Assembly (NCBI GenBank): GCA_031277355.1
Contig: JAITMN010000244.1
Span: forward strand, 1-5,718
From: Nevskiaceae bacterium
GTDB lineage: Bacteria > Pseudomonadota > Gammaproteobacteria > Steroidobacterales > Steroidobacteraceae
DNA length: 5,718 nt
Direction of reading: 5' to 3'
Made by a program: the position numbers and the translations under genes. The notes below the pieces were generated by a model. The model did not search any database. It worked only from the letters and a program-made list of their open reading frames with translations, and was not told the DNA's origin. The first letter of the stretch is position 1, and each line of letters begins with the position of its first letter. This document shows positions 1 to 5,718 of the stretch, piece after piece.

Positions 1-821
1 CCCACGCGCACATCCCACACGCCTTTGGCCAGCGGCGTGACCACCGCAACCGCAGCGGTTGCCGTGCGCGGCGCGGGCGGCGCGGGAAACGCCGGTAATT
101 CACTCGCCAGCACGTTCAGTCGATAGGAATCAACCTGAAACATCAGCGTTATCTGCTGACGCCAGTCGATGCGCTTCATCAAACCAAACGGCAGCGGTAT
201 GCCATCGTTGGGCACATAGCCGGTGAAGTATGTGGTGACCGCCACGTCGCCCAGATTCACATGCGGCACGATGCGGCGCATCCAGGTGGGCAGATGGGTG
301 GTGGTGTCGGCCGCCATCCACAGCGTTGTGCCGTCGGCGGTGGTGAACTGCAATACCGATTGCCCCTCTTCCACCGTGACTGGGCCGAGCTTTGCCGCCG
401 GATCGAGCGCGGCGCGCACCAGCGACAGCGGATGGTCGAGCGTATCGACGCCGGTCTGCAACGATGTGCTGCGATCCCAACTCAAGCCCATGGGCGCGGC
501 GAAGGGGAACAGATCGCTGCCGCGTTGCTGATTCACTGCGCGTTGCCCTTTCAGATCGAAGGTGCGCTGCACGTCGATCAGGCCGCGCCACTTCGGCGGT
601 GCATTCAGATCGCCGGTGACGTTGCCGCCGCCATCCTGATACAACTGCTGGCCGAAGCCGGTATAGACGAAATTCTCCATGTCGAGCAGGCGCTGACGGC
701 CGCCCATTGCCGTGGCGACCTGATCGAGCAGGCGTTCTGCGGCGGATTGTTGTGCAAGCACCGGCGTTGCGGCCAGAACGGCCAGAACCAGCGTGGTCAC
801 GACCCTCATCGTCCATCTCAT
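1..821 (-). CDS. Exported protein, probable MBL-fold metallo-hydrolase (N-terminal part; 3' end outside window)
   Basis: The gene reads open for 273 codons from the ATG at 821 to the left edge, so its C-terminal part is missing. Residues 1-24 form a classical Sec signal peptide: basic MRWTMR start, a hydrophobic VVTTLVLAVLAATPV core and a VLA|QQ cleavage site. The mature part opens with LLDQVATAMGGRQRLLDMENF, then beta-rich segments including VNLGDVAVTTYFTGYVPNDGIP. I recognise this arrangement (AMGG..L start, LGD...Y..Y...DGI.LP, Pro/Ala linker, then LAKGVWDVRV) as the N-terminal domain preceding the metallo-beta-lactamase fold in a group of exported MBL-fold hydrolases. The zinc-binding HxHxDH motif would lie beyond base 1 and cannot be seen, so the enzymatic call is inference. 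A GGGAG ribosome site 8 nt upstream supports the start at 821 over the in-frame ATG at 809. It lies 90 bp downstream of the flavoprotein gene on the same strand and may be in its operon. It could instead be an exported LolA-like protein of unknown role. Confidence 0.68.
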   Translation of the reverse strand, partial: MRWTMRVVTTLVLAVLAATPVLAQQSAAERLLDQVATAMGGRQRLLDMENFVYTGFGQQLYQDGGGNVTGDLNAPPKWRGLIDVQRTFDLKGQRAVNQQRGSDLFPFAAPMGLSWDRSTSLQTGVDTLDHPLSLVRAALDPAAKLGPVTVEEGQSVLQFTTADGTTLWMAADTTTHLPTWMRRIVPHVNLGDVAVTTYFTGYVPNDGIPLPFGLMKRIDWRQQITLMFQVDSYRLNVLASELPAFPAPPAPRTATAAVAVVTPLAKGVWDVRV

Positions 822-829
822 TTCTGTGG

Positions 830-834
830 CTCCC
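830..834 (-). promoter_or_regulatory. Ribosome binding site deciding the start at 821
   Basis: Read on the minus strand, GGGAG stands 8 nt before the ATG at 821. The second in-frame ATG, at 809, has no comparable purine-rich site at proper distance. The site therefore supports the longer protein beginning MRWTMRVV. Confidence 0.6.
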
Positions 835-874
835 GGGTATGCGGCCCTGGTTGCAACAGTAAGCGATATGGCGG

Positions 875-909
875 GGCTTCGCCAAGGGCGAAACCGCGTG
901 CATGCGCGG
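875..909 (-). other. Two adjacent hairpins in the flavoprotein/MBL intergenic gap
   Basis: The 90-bp gap between the flavoprotein stop (912-914) and the next start (821) contains two inverted repeats. GGCTTCGCC (875-883) and GGCGAAACC (887-895) form a 9-bp stem with one G-U pair in the transcript and a 3-nt loop. CCGCG (894-898) and CGCGG (905-909) form a 5-bp stem with a 6-nt loop. They share bases 894-895, so full pairing of both is partly exclusive. No T-run follows the larger stem on the minus strand, so this is not a standard intrinsic terminator. It may stabilise the upstream mRNA end or reduce read-through. Confidence 0.45.
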
Positions 910-911
910 CT

Positions 912-2678
912 TTAGCCCCGCTGCGGTTCGGTCGCCGCGTTCGTGCCCGCGATGAAGCCCTGACAGGTGGCGCGCGCCAGACCATGCATGCTGAAACCGC
1001 CGGCCGATTCTCCGGCGCAGTACAGCCCCGCGATCACCGCGCCGTTCATGTCCATCACCTGACACTTGGCGTTGATGCGCAGCCCCGCGCGCGTGTCGTG
1101 CAACACCGGCGTTGCCCACGCAGCGTAGAAGGGCGGTGTTGCGATTTTGTACAGCGGTTTGGGTTTGTCGAAGTCTTCATCCTTGCCCGAATCGACGAAA
1201 GAGTTGTAACGCGCGACGGTGGCTTCGAGATTCTCCGGCGGCATCGGCACGCGCTGGTATTTCATCTGAATCCGCTGCGCCAGTTCGCCCAGTGTGTTGG
1301 CGCTGAAGAAGAAACCGGCGTCGATATCCACATTCGGCGGCGTGGGGTCCCACTTCTCGCGCATCACCGCATCCTGATCGAAAATCGCCCAGATCGGACC
1401 GCCGCCATTGTGACCATCGCCAATGCCGGCCATCGCAGCGTTCAGATAATTGTTCGGGTCGTACTTGATGTTGCGCGCGTTCAGATAGCTGTTCGGAATG
1501 TACGGATCGATCGAGTTGTAGTTGTTGGCCGAAAACTGCCGCCCGGTTTCATCGTAGAAACGCTTGCCGAGCATGTTCACCGTGATTACATCCTGCCAAT
1601 TCGCCACGCGCAGGCCGATGGCGCGCGCCAGATCGAACACCTCGCTGCCCGGCGACCAGCGCAGATTCGCATAGCCATATTGATTGCCAATCGTGCCGGG
1701 CTTGGTGATGTGCGAACCAAACTCGCCGCTCTGGTTGTAAAGACCCCACAGCGATGCGCCCACCGCCATGCCGGCAATCTCGCCGCTGGCGTCCTGATCC
1801 GACCACGGCATGCCGGCGATACCGCAGTATTCTTCGGTAAGACGCGGATCGAACATGCGACGAAAATTCACATTGCCGGTGGCCCCGCCGGTGGCGATGA
1901 TCACTGCGCGTCGCGCGCGGATGTTCACGGGCTTGCCGTTGTTGTTCGCAGTGATGCCGATCACTGCTCCGGCTGCGCCCTGACGATGAATCGCCGTCAT
2001 CCGGTGATTGAGCAGAATATCCACACCCGCTTTGCGCGCGGCAGCCGCCAAGGGGTGCATCAAGCCGTTGCCGCTGGATGTCGTTGCGCGCTGCGAGGGT
2101 TCTGCCGGTTGCCCGGTTTGAACCAACGGCCAATCCATCGGCGCGCAATGCAGTTCGCGCGGCACGGAGTTACCCACCGACCATCCGCCCTGCGCGTCGG
2201 GCGCTTTGTCCACGAACACGACGCCATGGGCAATCAGGAATTCGCAGGTGGCGACATTGTGATCGGCGAAGGCGCGGATGATTTCACGGTCGTTGTATCG
2301 GTAGTCGGGAAAGCCATTGGGTTCGACCACGGACCAGTCGGTCAAATCCTGAAACACCAGATCGGGCGAATCCTGCACGCCCCATTTTTTCTGGATGCTG
2401 TGACCGCCGCCCAGCGGCACATTGCCGCCGCTGGTGATGGCATGGCCGCCGATGTGGTTCTGCGCTTCGACGACGATGACCGACAAGCCTGCTTCACGCG
2501 CGACGATGGCGGCAGGCAGACCCGCAGCGCCGGAACCGATGACGATGACATCGGTGGTGAGTTGCCAGTTGTTCGGCGTTGCCGTGCCCGGCGTTGCATC
2601 GGTTGCGCAACCGCTGACGGCCAATCCCGCCGCTGCGGTGCCCGCGCCGATCAGCACGTCGCGTCTGTTGATCGTCAT
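912..2678 (-). CDS. Tat-exported FAD-dependent oxidoreductase (FAD_binding_2 / fumarate reductase-3-ketosteroid dehydrogenase-like), candidate lipoprotein
   Basis: This 588-residue flavoprotein likely catalyses a dehydrogenation or enoate-type reduction on an unknown substrate. Residues 5-6 are a twin arginine (NRRDVLIGAG), followed by a hydrophobic stretch and a lipobox-like VSGC with Cys24, suggesting Tat export and possible lipid anchoring. The Rossmann FAD site is at 43-72: VIVIGSGAAG (GxGxxG at 48-53) ending in Glu71, which would bind the ADP ribose, then HIGGHA. IIATGGATGN (260-269) and GKRFYDE (371-377) are family motifs. The C-terminal FAD segment is GLRINAKCQVMD (532-543), GLYCAGESAGG (551-561) and GFIAG (574-578). 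The length fits single-polypeptide members; there is no haem CxxCH or FMN-binding domain, so the electron partner is separate. In place of the usual fumarate-reductase NRLGGNAL-type segment it has SMHGLARATCQG (563-574). Succinate/fumarate specificity is therefore doubtful. The start is supported by AGGAG 9 nt upstream and an ATGA overlap with the preceding gene. Confidence 0.88.
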   Translation of the reverse strand: MTINRRDVLIGAGTAAAGLAVSGCATDATPGTATPNNWQLTTDVIVIGSGAAGLPAAIVAREAGLSVIVVEAQNHIGGHAITSGGNVPLGGGHSIQKKWGVQDSPDLVFQDLTDWSVVEPNGFPDYRYNDREIIRAFADHNVATCEFLIAHGVVFVDKAPDAQGGWSVGNSVPRELHCAPMDWPLVQTGQPAEPSQRATTSSGNGLMHPLAAAARKAGVDILLNHRMTAIHRQGAAGAVIGITANNNGKPVNIRARRAVIIATGGATGNVNFRRMFDPRLTEEYCGIAGMPWSDQDASGEIAGMAVGASLWGLYNQSGEFGSHITKPGTIGNQYGYANLRWSPGSEVFDLARAIGLRVANWQDVITVNMLGKRFYDETGRQFSANNYNSIDPYIPNSYLNARNIKYDPNNYLNAAMAGIGDGHNGGGPIWAIFDQDAVMREKWDPTPPNVDIDAGFFFSANTLGELAQRIQMKYQRVPMPPENLEATVARYNSFVDSGKDEDFDKPKPLYKIATPPFYAAWATPVLHDTRAGLRINAKCQVMDMNGAVIAGLYCAGESAGGFSMHGLARATCQGFIAGTNAATEPQRG

Positions 2679-2983
2679 CGCTCGTCGCTCCTGCGTTGGT
2701 CATCTGGCCGAGCGTCGGCGTCGATGATGGTGTATTCGCCTTCGATGATGGTCGGGTCGCTGCGCGCGGCCGTGCCGCCGCCGCGTTTTGATTTTTGCTT
2801 GAACCACCACCGCAGTATCAGCATCGCCACCACGGCCAGCGCGCCTGCGATCAGGATGACGCCGATGAACAAAAACCCCGCCACCAGTGCGATCAGGCCG
2901 GCCGCGTACAGCGCGATGCGCCCGAGCAGGCTACTGGGCCTCAGTGTGATGAATCGGAGGTAGGGCGGCGGCGAGGGTTTCAT
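2675..2983 (-). CDS. Small two-helix membrane protein of unknown function with an IIEGEYTII tail motif
   Basis: I do not recognise a characterised family. The 102-residue product has a basic, proline-rich N-terminus (MKPSPPPYLR), a continuous hydrophobic stretch at about 23-60 broken by glycines, a basic cluster RWWFKQKSKR (58-67), and a polar, mostly acidic tail containing TIIEGEYTIID (78-88). The hydrophobic length suits a tight two-helix hairpin. Positive charges at both ends would place both termini in the cytoplasm. The start at 2983 is the only in-frame ATG before the membrane segment but lacks a convincing Shine-Dalgarno site and lies 53 bp inside the upstream acyltransferase gene, so a later non-ATG start is possible. 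Its stop overlaps the flavoprotein start as ATGA, which is good evidence that the gene is real and co-translated. It could be an accessory or anchoring subunit, but that is speculation. Confidence 0.72.
   Translation of the reverse strand: MKPSPPPYLRFITLRPSSLLGRIALYAAGLIALVAGFLFIGVILIAGALAVVAMLILRWWFKQKSKRGGGTAARSDPTIIEGEYTIIDADARPDDQRRSDER
2688..2692 (-). promoter_or_regulatory. Ribosome binding site of the flavoprotein gene, inside the preceding gene
   Basis: AGGAG on the minus strand lies 9 nt before the ATG at 2678 and within the last codons of the small membrane-protein gene, whose TGA overlaps this ATG as ATGA (2675-2678). The arrangement is typical of translational coupling within an operon. 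Confidence 0.65.
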
Positions 2984-4130
2984 GGCGGCTAAATGTGTCT
3001 AAATTTGCCGCCGTTGTCACGCGCGGGGCGCGAGGCCGGATTCGGGCCTGGAACCGCCGGATGATTTGCTGTAGCCACCGCCCCGCCAGTTCACGCACCA
3101 GCGCCGGCGATACGACCCGGTGTACGTCGAGCACGGCATCGTCGAGGATGCTGTGGTGGCCGGTCATGAATTGGGCCATGTGACTCTGACCATAGGAACA
3201 CGAATCGATGCGAGTGACTTCGCCTTCGTCGAGCAATTGTTCGACCAGTTTGTCGAGCATCACGCTGCCCGGCGAGAACTGCGCGAATTGGGCGTCATAG
3301 GCCGTTTTCCAGGCGTAGGCCGTGGTTGCGCAGTAGAACACCACGCTCATCGCGATGGGCCGCCCGTCAACCCGAAGCGAGGTCACCGAAACGTTGCGGG
3401 TCTTCGCAAGGTTGGCGATCAGGGTGCGCGAAAATTGCGCCATGCGCTGACTGGATAACTGCGAGCTGCCTTGTTTGCCTTTCCACTGCGCGTGTTCCAT
3501 CTGCAACCACTGTTCAAATGCATCGCTAACCGCAGCAGGTTCGCGCTCATTGATGAAGTCCGCGCCGCCCGGAAGCTGCGTCAGGCGGCGCCATTGCTGC
3601 CGCAGCCGCTTGCCGGTCTTGCCGGATCGTTTGAAGTCGCCGGGGGAGTTGACGAAAGGACGTTCGTCGCGCCGGTATTCCCAGTACCGCCCGCTTCCGG
3701 CAAGCAGCCGCCGTATCGCTGCGTAGGCGGGCGTGGTGGTGTCGAACCACATCAGCCGGATCAGTTTGGGCAGGCGCGGGGCGCGCCTCAAGGCTTCAAA
3801 GAAAGCCGTCATTACTTCATCGACGCAAGCGCGGTCGATCACGGGATGAGAGCAGTAGCCGTTGTCCCAAGGCGTGGATCGCAGCGCTGCGGGCCGCAGC
3901 CAGGAGGAAATCCTGTCTGTTTGCGATTCCTCGCGCAGCGCCCAGAGACCAACCAGGCGATGCGGATGCGTCTGCGTATCCCACGCCAGAAGAACATGAA
4001 GCACGGAGATTTCAGCCGCCGCGCAGAGTATCTCGGGCGACATGAACACATTGCCTTCGGCGCGCTGCAACAGATCGTTCCAGGGGCCGGCAAGCTCTGG
4101 CGAAGGGGCTGTTATCGTTACGCGGATCAT
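2931..4130 (-). CDS. GNAT-superfamily acyltransferase, FemAB/CelD (BcsL)-like, Acetyltransf_6 type
   Basis: The 399-residue protein has the two-lobed layout of the CelD/BcsL/FemAB-like GNAT group, which transfer acyl or aminoacyl groups to cell-envelope or small-molecule acceptors. The N-terminal half has the ELAGPWNDLLQRAEGNVFMSPEIL opening segment at about 12-35. The C-terminal GNAT half, about 160-320, shows KTGKRLRQQWRRL (171-183), the family's E...WKGKQGSS helix region (212-223), RVDGRPIAMSVVFY (253-266), the AYDAQFAQFSPGSVML segment (277-292) and a following DEGEVTRID strand (301-309). These are the positions of the beta4/beta5 and CoA-binding elements. No signal peptide or membrane segment is seen, so it should be cytoplasmic; a basic helix follows at 345-370 (RWLQQIIRRFQARIRPR). 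The substrate is unknown. The ATG at 4130 has only a weak GTGG-type site, but no better start is near. The 3' end overlaps the next gene by 53 bp, indicating one operon. Confidence 0.85.
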   Translation of the reverse strand: MIRVTITAPSPELAGPWNDLLQRAEGNVFMSPEILCAAAEISVLHVLLAWDTQTHPHRLVGLWALREESQTDRISSWLRPAALRSTPWDNGYCSHPVIDRACVDEVMTAFFEALRRAPRLPKLIRLMWFDTTTPAYAAIRRLLAGSGRYWEYRRDERPFVNSPGDFKRSGKTGKRLRQQWRRLTQLPGGADFINEREPAAVSDAFEQWLQMEHAQWKGKQGSSQLSSQRMAQFSRTLIANLAKTRNVSVTSLRVDGRPIAMSVVFYCATTAYAWKTAYDAQFAQFSPGSVMLDKLVEQLLDEGEVTRIDSCSYGQSHMAQFMTGHHSILDDAVLDVHRVVSPALVRELAGRWLQQIIRRFQARIRPRAPRVTTAANLDTFSRHETLAAALPPIHHTEAQ

Positions 4131-4149
4131 CGAACCACAAAGTGCTGAT

Positions 4150-4171
4150 TCAAGTTCCGAAGCATGCTTGA
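4150..4171. repeat. Nested inverted repeats upstream of the acyltransferase gene
   Basis: AAGCATGCTT (4160-4169) is a perfect 10-bp palindrome. It sits inside a wider inverted repeat, TCAAG (4150-4154) with CTTGA (4167-4171). The site is 20-40 bp from the start of the minus-strand operon, where an operator could lie. The 93 bp between this gene and the tRNA terminator (4131-4223) shows no convincing -35/-10 pair, so the operon promoter is not located. Confidence 0.25.
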
Positions 4172-4223
4172 TCCGGCCCGCGAGGGTCTGCCGACGGGCT
4201 CACATTTGCGGGGTCTGGAAGCG

Positions 4224-4251
4224 AAAAAGGCCGCCCTCTCGGACGGCCTTT
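4224..4251 (-). terminator. Intrinsic terminator of tRNA-Leu
   Basis: On the minus strand AAAGGCCGTCC pairs with GGGCGGCCTTT in an 11-bp stem with one G-U pair and a short GAGA-type loop, and the run of five T begins in the last stem bases. It begins 11 nt past the tRNA CCA end. It closes the tRNA transcript and separates it from the acyltransferase operon on the same strand. Confidence 0.85.
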
Positions 4252-4262
4252 CGATCATGTGG

Positions 4263-4347
<85 letters not shown>

Positions 4348-4361
4348 ACGGTGGGCGCGAG

Positions 4362-4390
4362 AATGTAAGGAGCCCCGCGCCGGAAGTCAA
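4362..4390 (-). promoter_or_regulatory. Sigma70 promoter of tRNA-Leu with GC-rich discriminator
   Basis: On the minus strand TTGACT (4390-4385) and TACATT (4367-4362) are spaced by exactly 17 bp. The bases after the -10 box are CTCGCGCCCA, a GC-rich discriminator typical of stringently controlled stable-RNA promoters. Initiation would fall near 4352-4356, giving a 5' leader of roughly 5-9 nt before the mature tRNA. Stringent control is inferred from the discriminator only. Confidence 0.85.
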
Positions 4391-4421
4391 TGAAGGCGAG
4401 GGCTCTGACCCGCGAAAAGGC

Positions 4422-4427
4422 TACACT
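4422..4427 (+). promoter_or_regulatory. Candidate -10 element for rnr, very close to the start codon
   Basis: TACACT matches the sigma70 -10 pattern and ends 10 nt before the ATG at 4438. A start about 7 nt downstream would be at A4434, leaving a leader of about 4 nt. There is no good -35 at 16-18 bp spacing (the hexamer there is AGGGCT), and CTGACC at 4405-4410 is too near. The promoter is therefore tentative. Confidence 0.3.
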
Positions 4428-4437
4428 ACGCGCATTC

Positions 4438-5718
4438 ATGAAGAAGTTTCGCCCCCGGGGCAAGTCGGATTTGCCCAAATCGGCGCAGTTTGGCCGCCGC
4501 CGCTCCCCTCAATCCCGCCCCACCGGGCGCACGCGCACCGTGGAAGGCACGGTCAGCGCCAGCCGGGCCGGGTTCGGGTTCGTCCACAGCCCGGACATGC
4601 CCGAGAGCGTTTTCCTGCCGCCGCGCGAGATGACGCGCCTCGTGCACGGCGACCGCGTGCGCGTGCGGGCCGAGCAGGGCGCAGACCAGCGCTGGAGCGG
4701 CCATGTGGAGACCATTCTGGAGCGCGCCACGGCTGCTTTCCTCGCCACGGTGTCGATCCGGGGCCGCAACGCCACGGTGCAGGCCGCCGACCGCAAGCTC
4801 GGCCTGTATTGCACGGTGCCGCCCGCGCAGTTGGGCGGCGCGCGCGATGGGGATTGGGTGATCGTCCGCGTGGACAAATACCCCGAAGAGGGCCGCCCCG
4901 GCGTGGCGCGCGTGCTGCGCGTGCTCGACCCGGACCGGCCGGTGACGCTCGCCACCGAAACGGCCATCGCCCGCTTTGGCCTGCCGCGAGATTTCTCCGC
5001 CGCCGCGCTGCGCGATGCGCAGGCGCATGGCACGCAGGTCGCCCCCGAACAGGTCGCCGCTCGCACCGACCTGCGCGCGCTGCCGCTGGTCACCATCGAC
5101 GGCGAAGACGCCCGCGATTTCGACGATGCCGTCTATGCCGAAAAAGCCGGCGACGGCTGGCGGCTGGTCGTTGCGATTGCCGACGTGAGCCACTACGTGC
5201 GCGAGGGCAGCGCGCTCGACGACGAAGCGCGCGAGCGCGGCACGTCGGTGTATTTCCCGCAGCGCGTGGTGCCGATGCTGCCGCCGGCGTTGTCCGATGA
5301 ACTGTGCTCGCTGCAACCGCGCGTGGATCGACTGTGCCTCGTGGCCGACATGCAAGTGTCGAAGACCGGCGCGCTGAAAGCGCAGCGCTTCTATCCGGCG
5401 GTGATGCGTTCGGCTGCGCGATTGACCTACTCGCTGGCGTTTGCGGCGCTGTTCGAGGGGCGTCCGGAAGCGCGGCGGCAGATCGGCCCGCTCACGGACC
5501 GCCTGCTTCCGCTGGTGGATTTATACCGCGCGCTGGTGAAGGCGCGTCATCGCCGTGGCGCGCTCGACTTCGACGCCCCCGAAGCGCAGTTCGTGATCTC
5601 GCCCGCCGAAAAAGTAACCGCCATTGAATTGCCCCGCCGCAACGATGCGCATCGGCTCATCGAGGAGTGCATGGTGCTGGCCAATGTGGCCGCCGCCACC
5701 GAACTGAGCAAGCATCGC
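4438..5718 (+). CDS. rnr: Ribonuclease R (N-terminal 427 residues; 3' end outside window)
   Basis: RNase R is a processive 3'-5' exoribonuclease of the RNB family that degrades structured RNA, rRNA and mRNA in the cytoplasm. Residues 34-96 form the first cold-shock/OB domain (VEGTVSASRAGFGFV, then LVHGDRVRVR), about 97-165 the second, and the RNB domain starts near 205. The catalytic motif TIDGEDARDFDDAV is intact, with Asp221, Asp227, Asp229 and Asp230 matching Asp272, 278, 280 and 281 of the E. coli enzyme, and Tyr272 in TSVYFP matching the stacking Tyr324. RRNDAHRLIEECMVLAN near the window edge is also conserved. The rest of RNB, the S1 domain and the basic tail lie outside. The N-terminus is only about 33 basic residues long and lacks the roughly 80-residue helix-turn-helix segment of E. 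coli RNase R. An in-frame ATG at 4390 would add only 16 residues, and a stop at 4366-4368 excludes more. I prefer 4438 because MKKFRPRGK fits a basic start, but neither start has a well-placed ribosome site. Confidence 0.95.
   Translation, partial: MKKFRPRGKSDLPKSAQFGRRRSPQSRPTGRTRTVEGTVSASRAGFGFVHSPDMPESVFLPPREMTRLVHGDRVRVRAEQGADQRWSGHVETILERATAAFLATVSIRGRNATVQAADRKLGLYCTVPPAQLGGARDGDWVIVRVDKYPEEGRPGVARVLRVLDPDRPVTLATETAIARFGLPRDFSAAALRDAQAHGTQVAPEQVAARTDLRALPLVTIDGEDARDFDDAVYAEKAGDGWRLVVAIADVSHYVREGSALDDEARERGTSVYFPQRVVPMLPPALSDELCSLQPRVDRLCLVADMQVSKTGALKAQRFYPAVMRSAARLTYSLAFAALFEGRPEARRQIGPLTDRLLPLVDLYRALVKARHRRGALDFDAPEAQFVISPAEKVTAIELPRRNDAHRLIEECMVLANVAAATELSKHR

Noticed and set aside
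822..890. Separate promoter for the MBL-type gene (TTGGCG ... TACTGT)
   Set aside because: The spacing is 18 bp but both boxes are poor matches, and the first lies inside the hairpin stem; not strong enough to annotate.
130..1119. 329-codon minus-strand frame
   Set aside because: It is an Arg/Gly/His-rich shadow in another frame of the flavoprotein end and the MBL-type gene, and it runs through the intergenic gap.
261..2963. 900-codon open frame on the plus strand across three genes
   Set aside because: It is codon-aligned antisense to the MBL-type and flavoprotein genes. It stays open because those genes hardly use TTA, CTA or TCA codons. Its translation has no domain pattern, and the opposite strand has clear signal peptides and flavin motifs.
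3471..4148. 225-codon plus-strand frame
   Set aside because: It is antisense to the acyltransferase, whose GNAT motifs are clear on the other strand.
4426..5355. 309-codon minus-strand frame
   Set aside because: It is antisense to rnr and has no recognisable domain.

Overview
The window is GC-rich bacterial chromosome, most likely from a gammaproteobacterium. The basis is the close match of the rnr product to gammaproteobacterial RNase R, a tRNA-Leu with an encoded CCA end, dense coding and codon choice that nearly avoids TTA, CTA and TCA. The Lysobacterales/Nevskiales are plausible, but the order is an inference and not proven by the sequence.

Layout. From about 4.35 kb leftwards everything is on the minus strand. 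It starts with a compact tRNA-Leu(CAG) unit with a near-consensus sigma70 promoter (4362-4390) and an intrinsic terminator (4224-4251). A four-gene array follows: a FemAB/CelD-like GNAT acyltransferase (2931-4130), a small membrane protein (2675-2983, overlapping the GNAT gene by 53 bp), a Tat-exported FAD-dependent oxidoreductase with a lipobox (912-2678, joined to the membrane-protein gene by an ATGA overlap), and, after a 90-bp gap holding two hairpins, the signal-peptide-bearing N-terminal part of a probable MBL-fold hydrolase that leaves the window at base 1. From 4438 rightwards, on the plus strand and divergent from the tRNA, is the first 427 codons of rnr (RNase R), which leaves the window at 5718.

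How the parts may work together. The overlaps indicate that the acyltransferase, membrane protein and flavoprotein are co-transcribed and that at least the last pair is translationally coupled. The flavoprotein and the MBL-type protein both carry export signals, so the array may encode an envelope-located redox and hydrolytic function of unknown substrate. The rnr/tRNA-Leu pair is housekeeping RNA metabolism. I found no mobile element, CRISPR array, phage gene or clear defence system. The unusual points are the Tat-lipoprotein flavoenzyme, the long gene overlap, the RNase R lacking its N-terminal helix-turn-helix region, and a possible very short leader on rnr.
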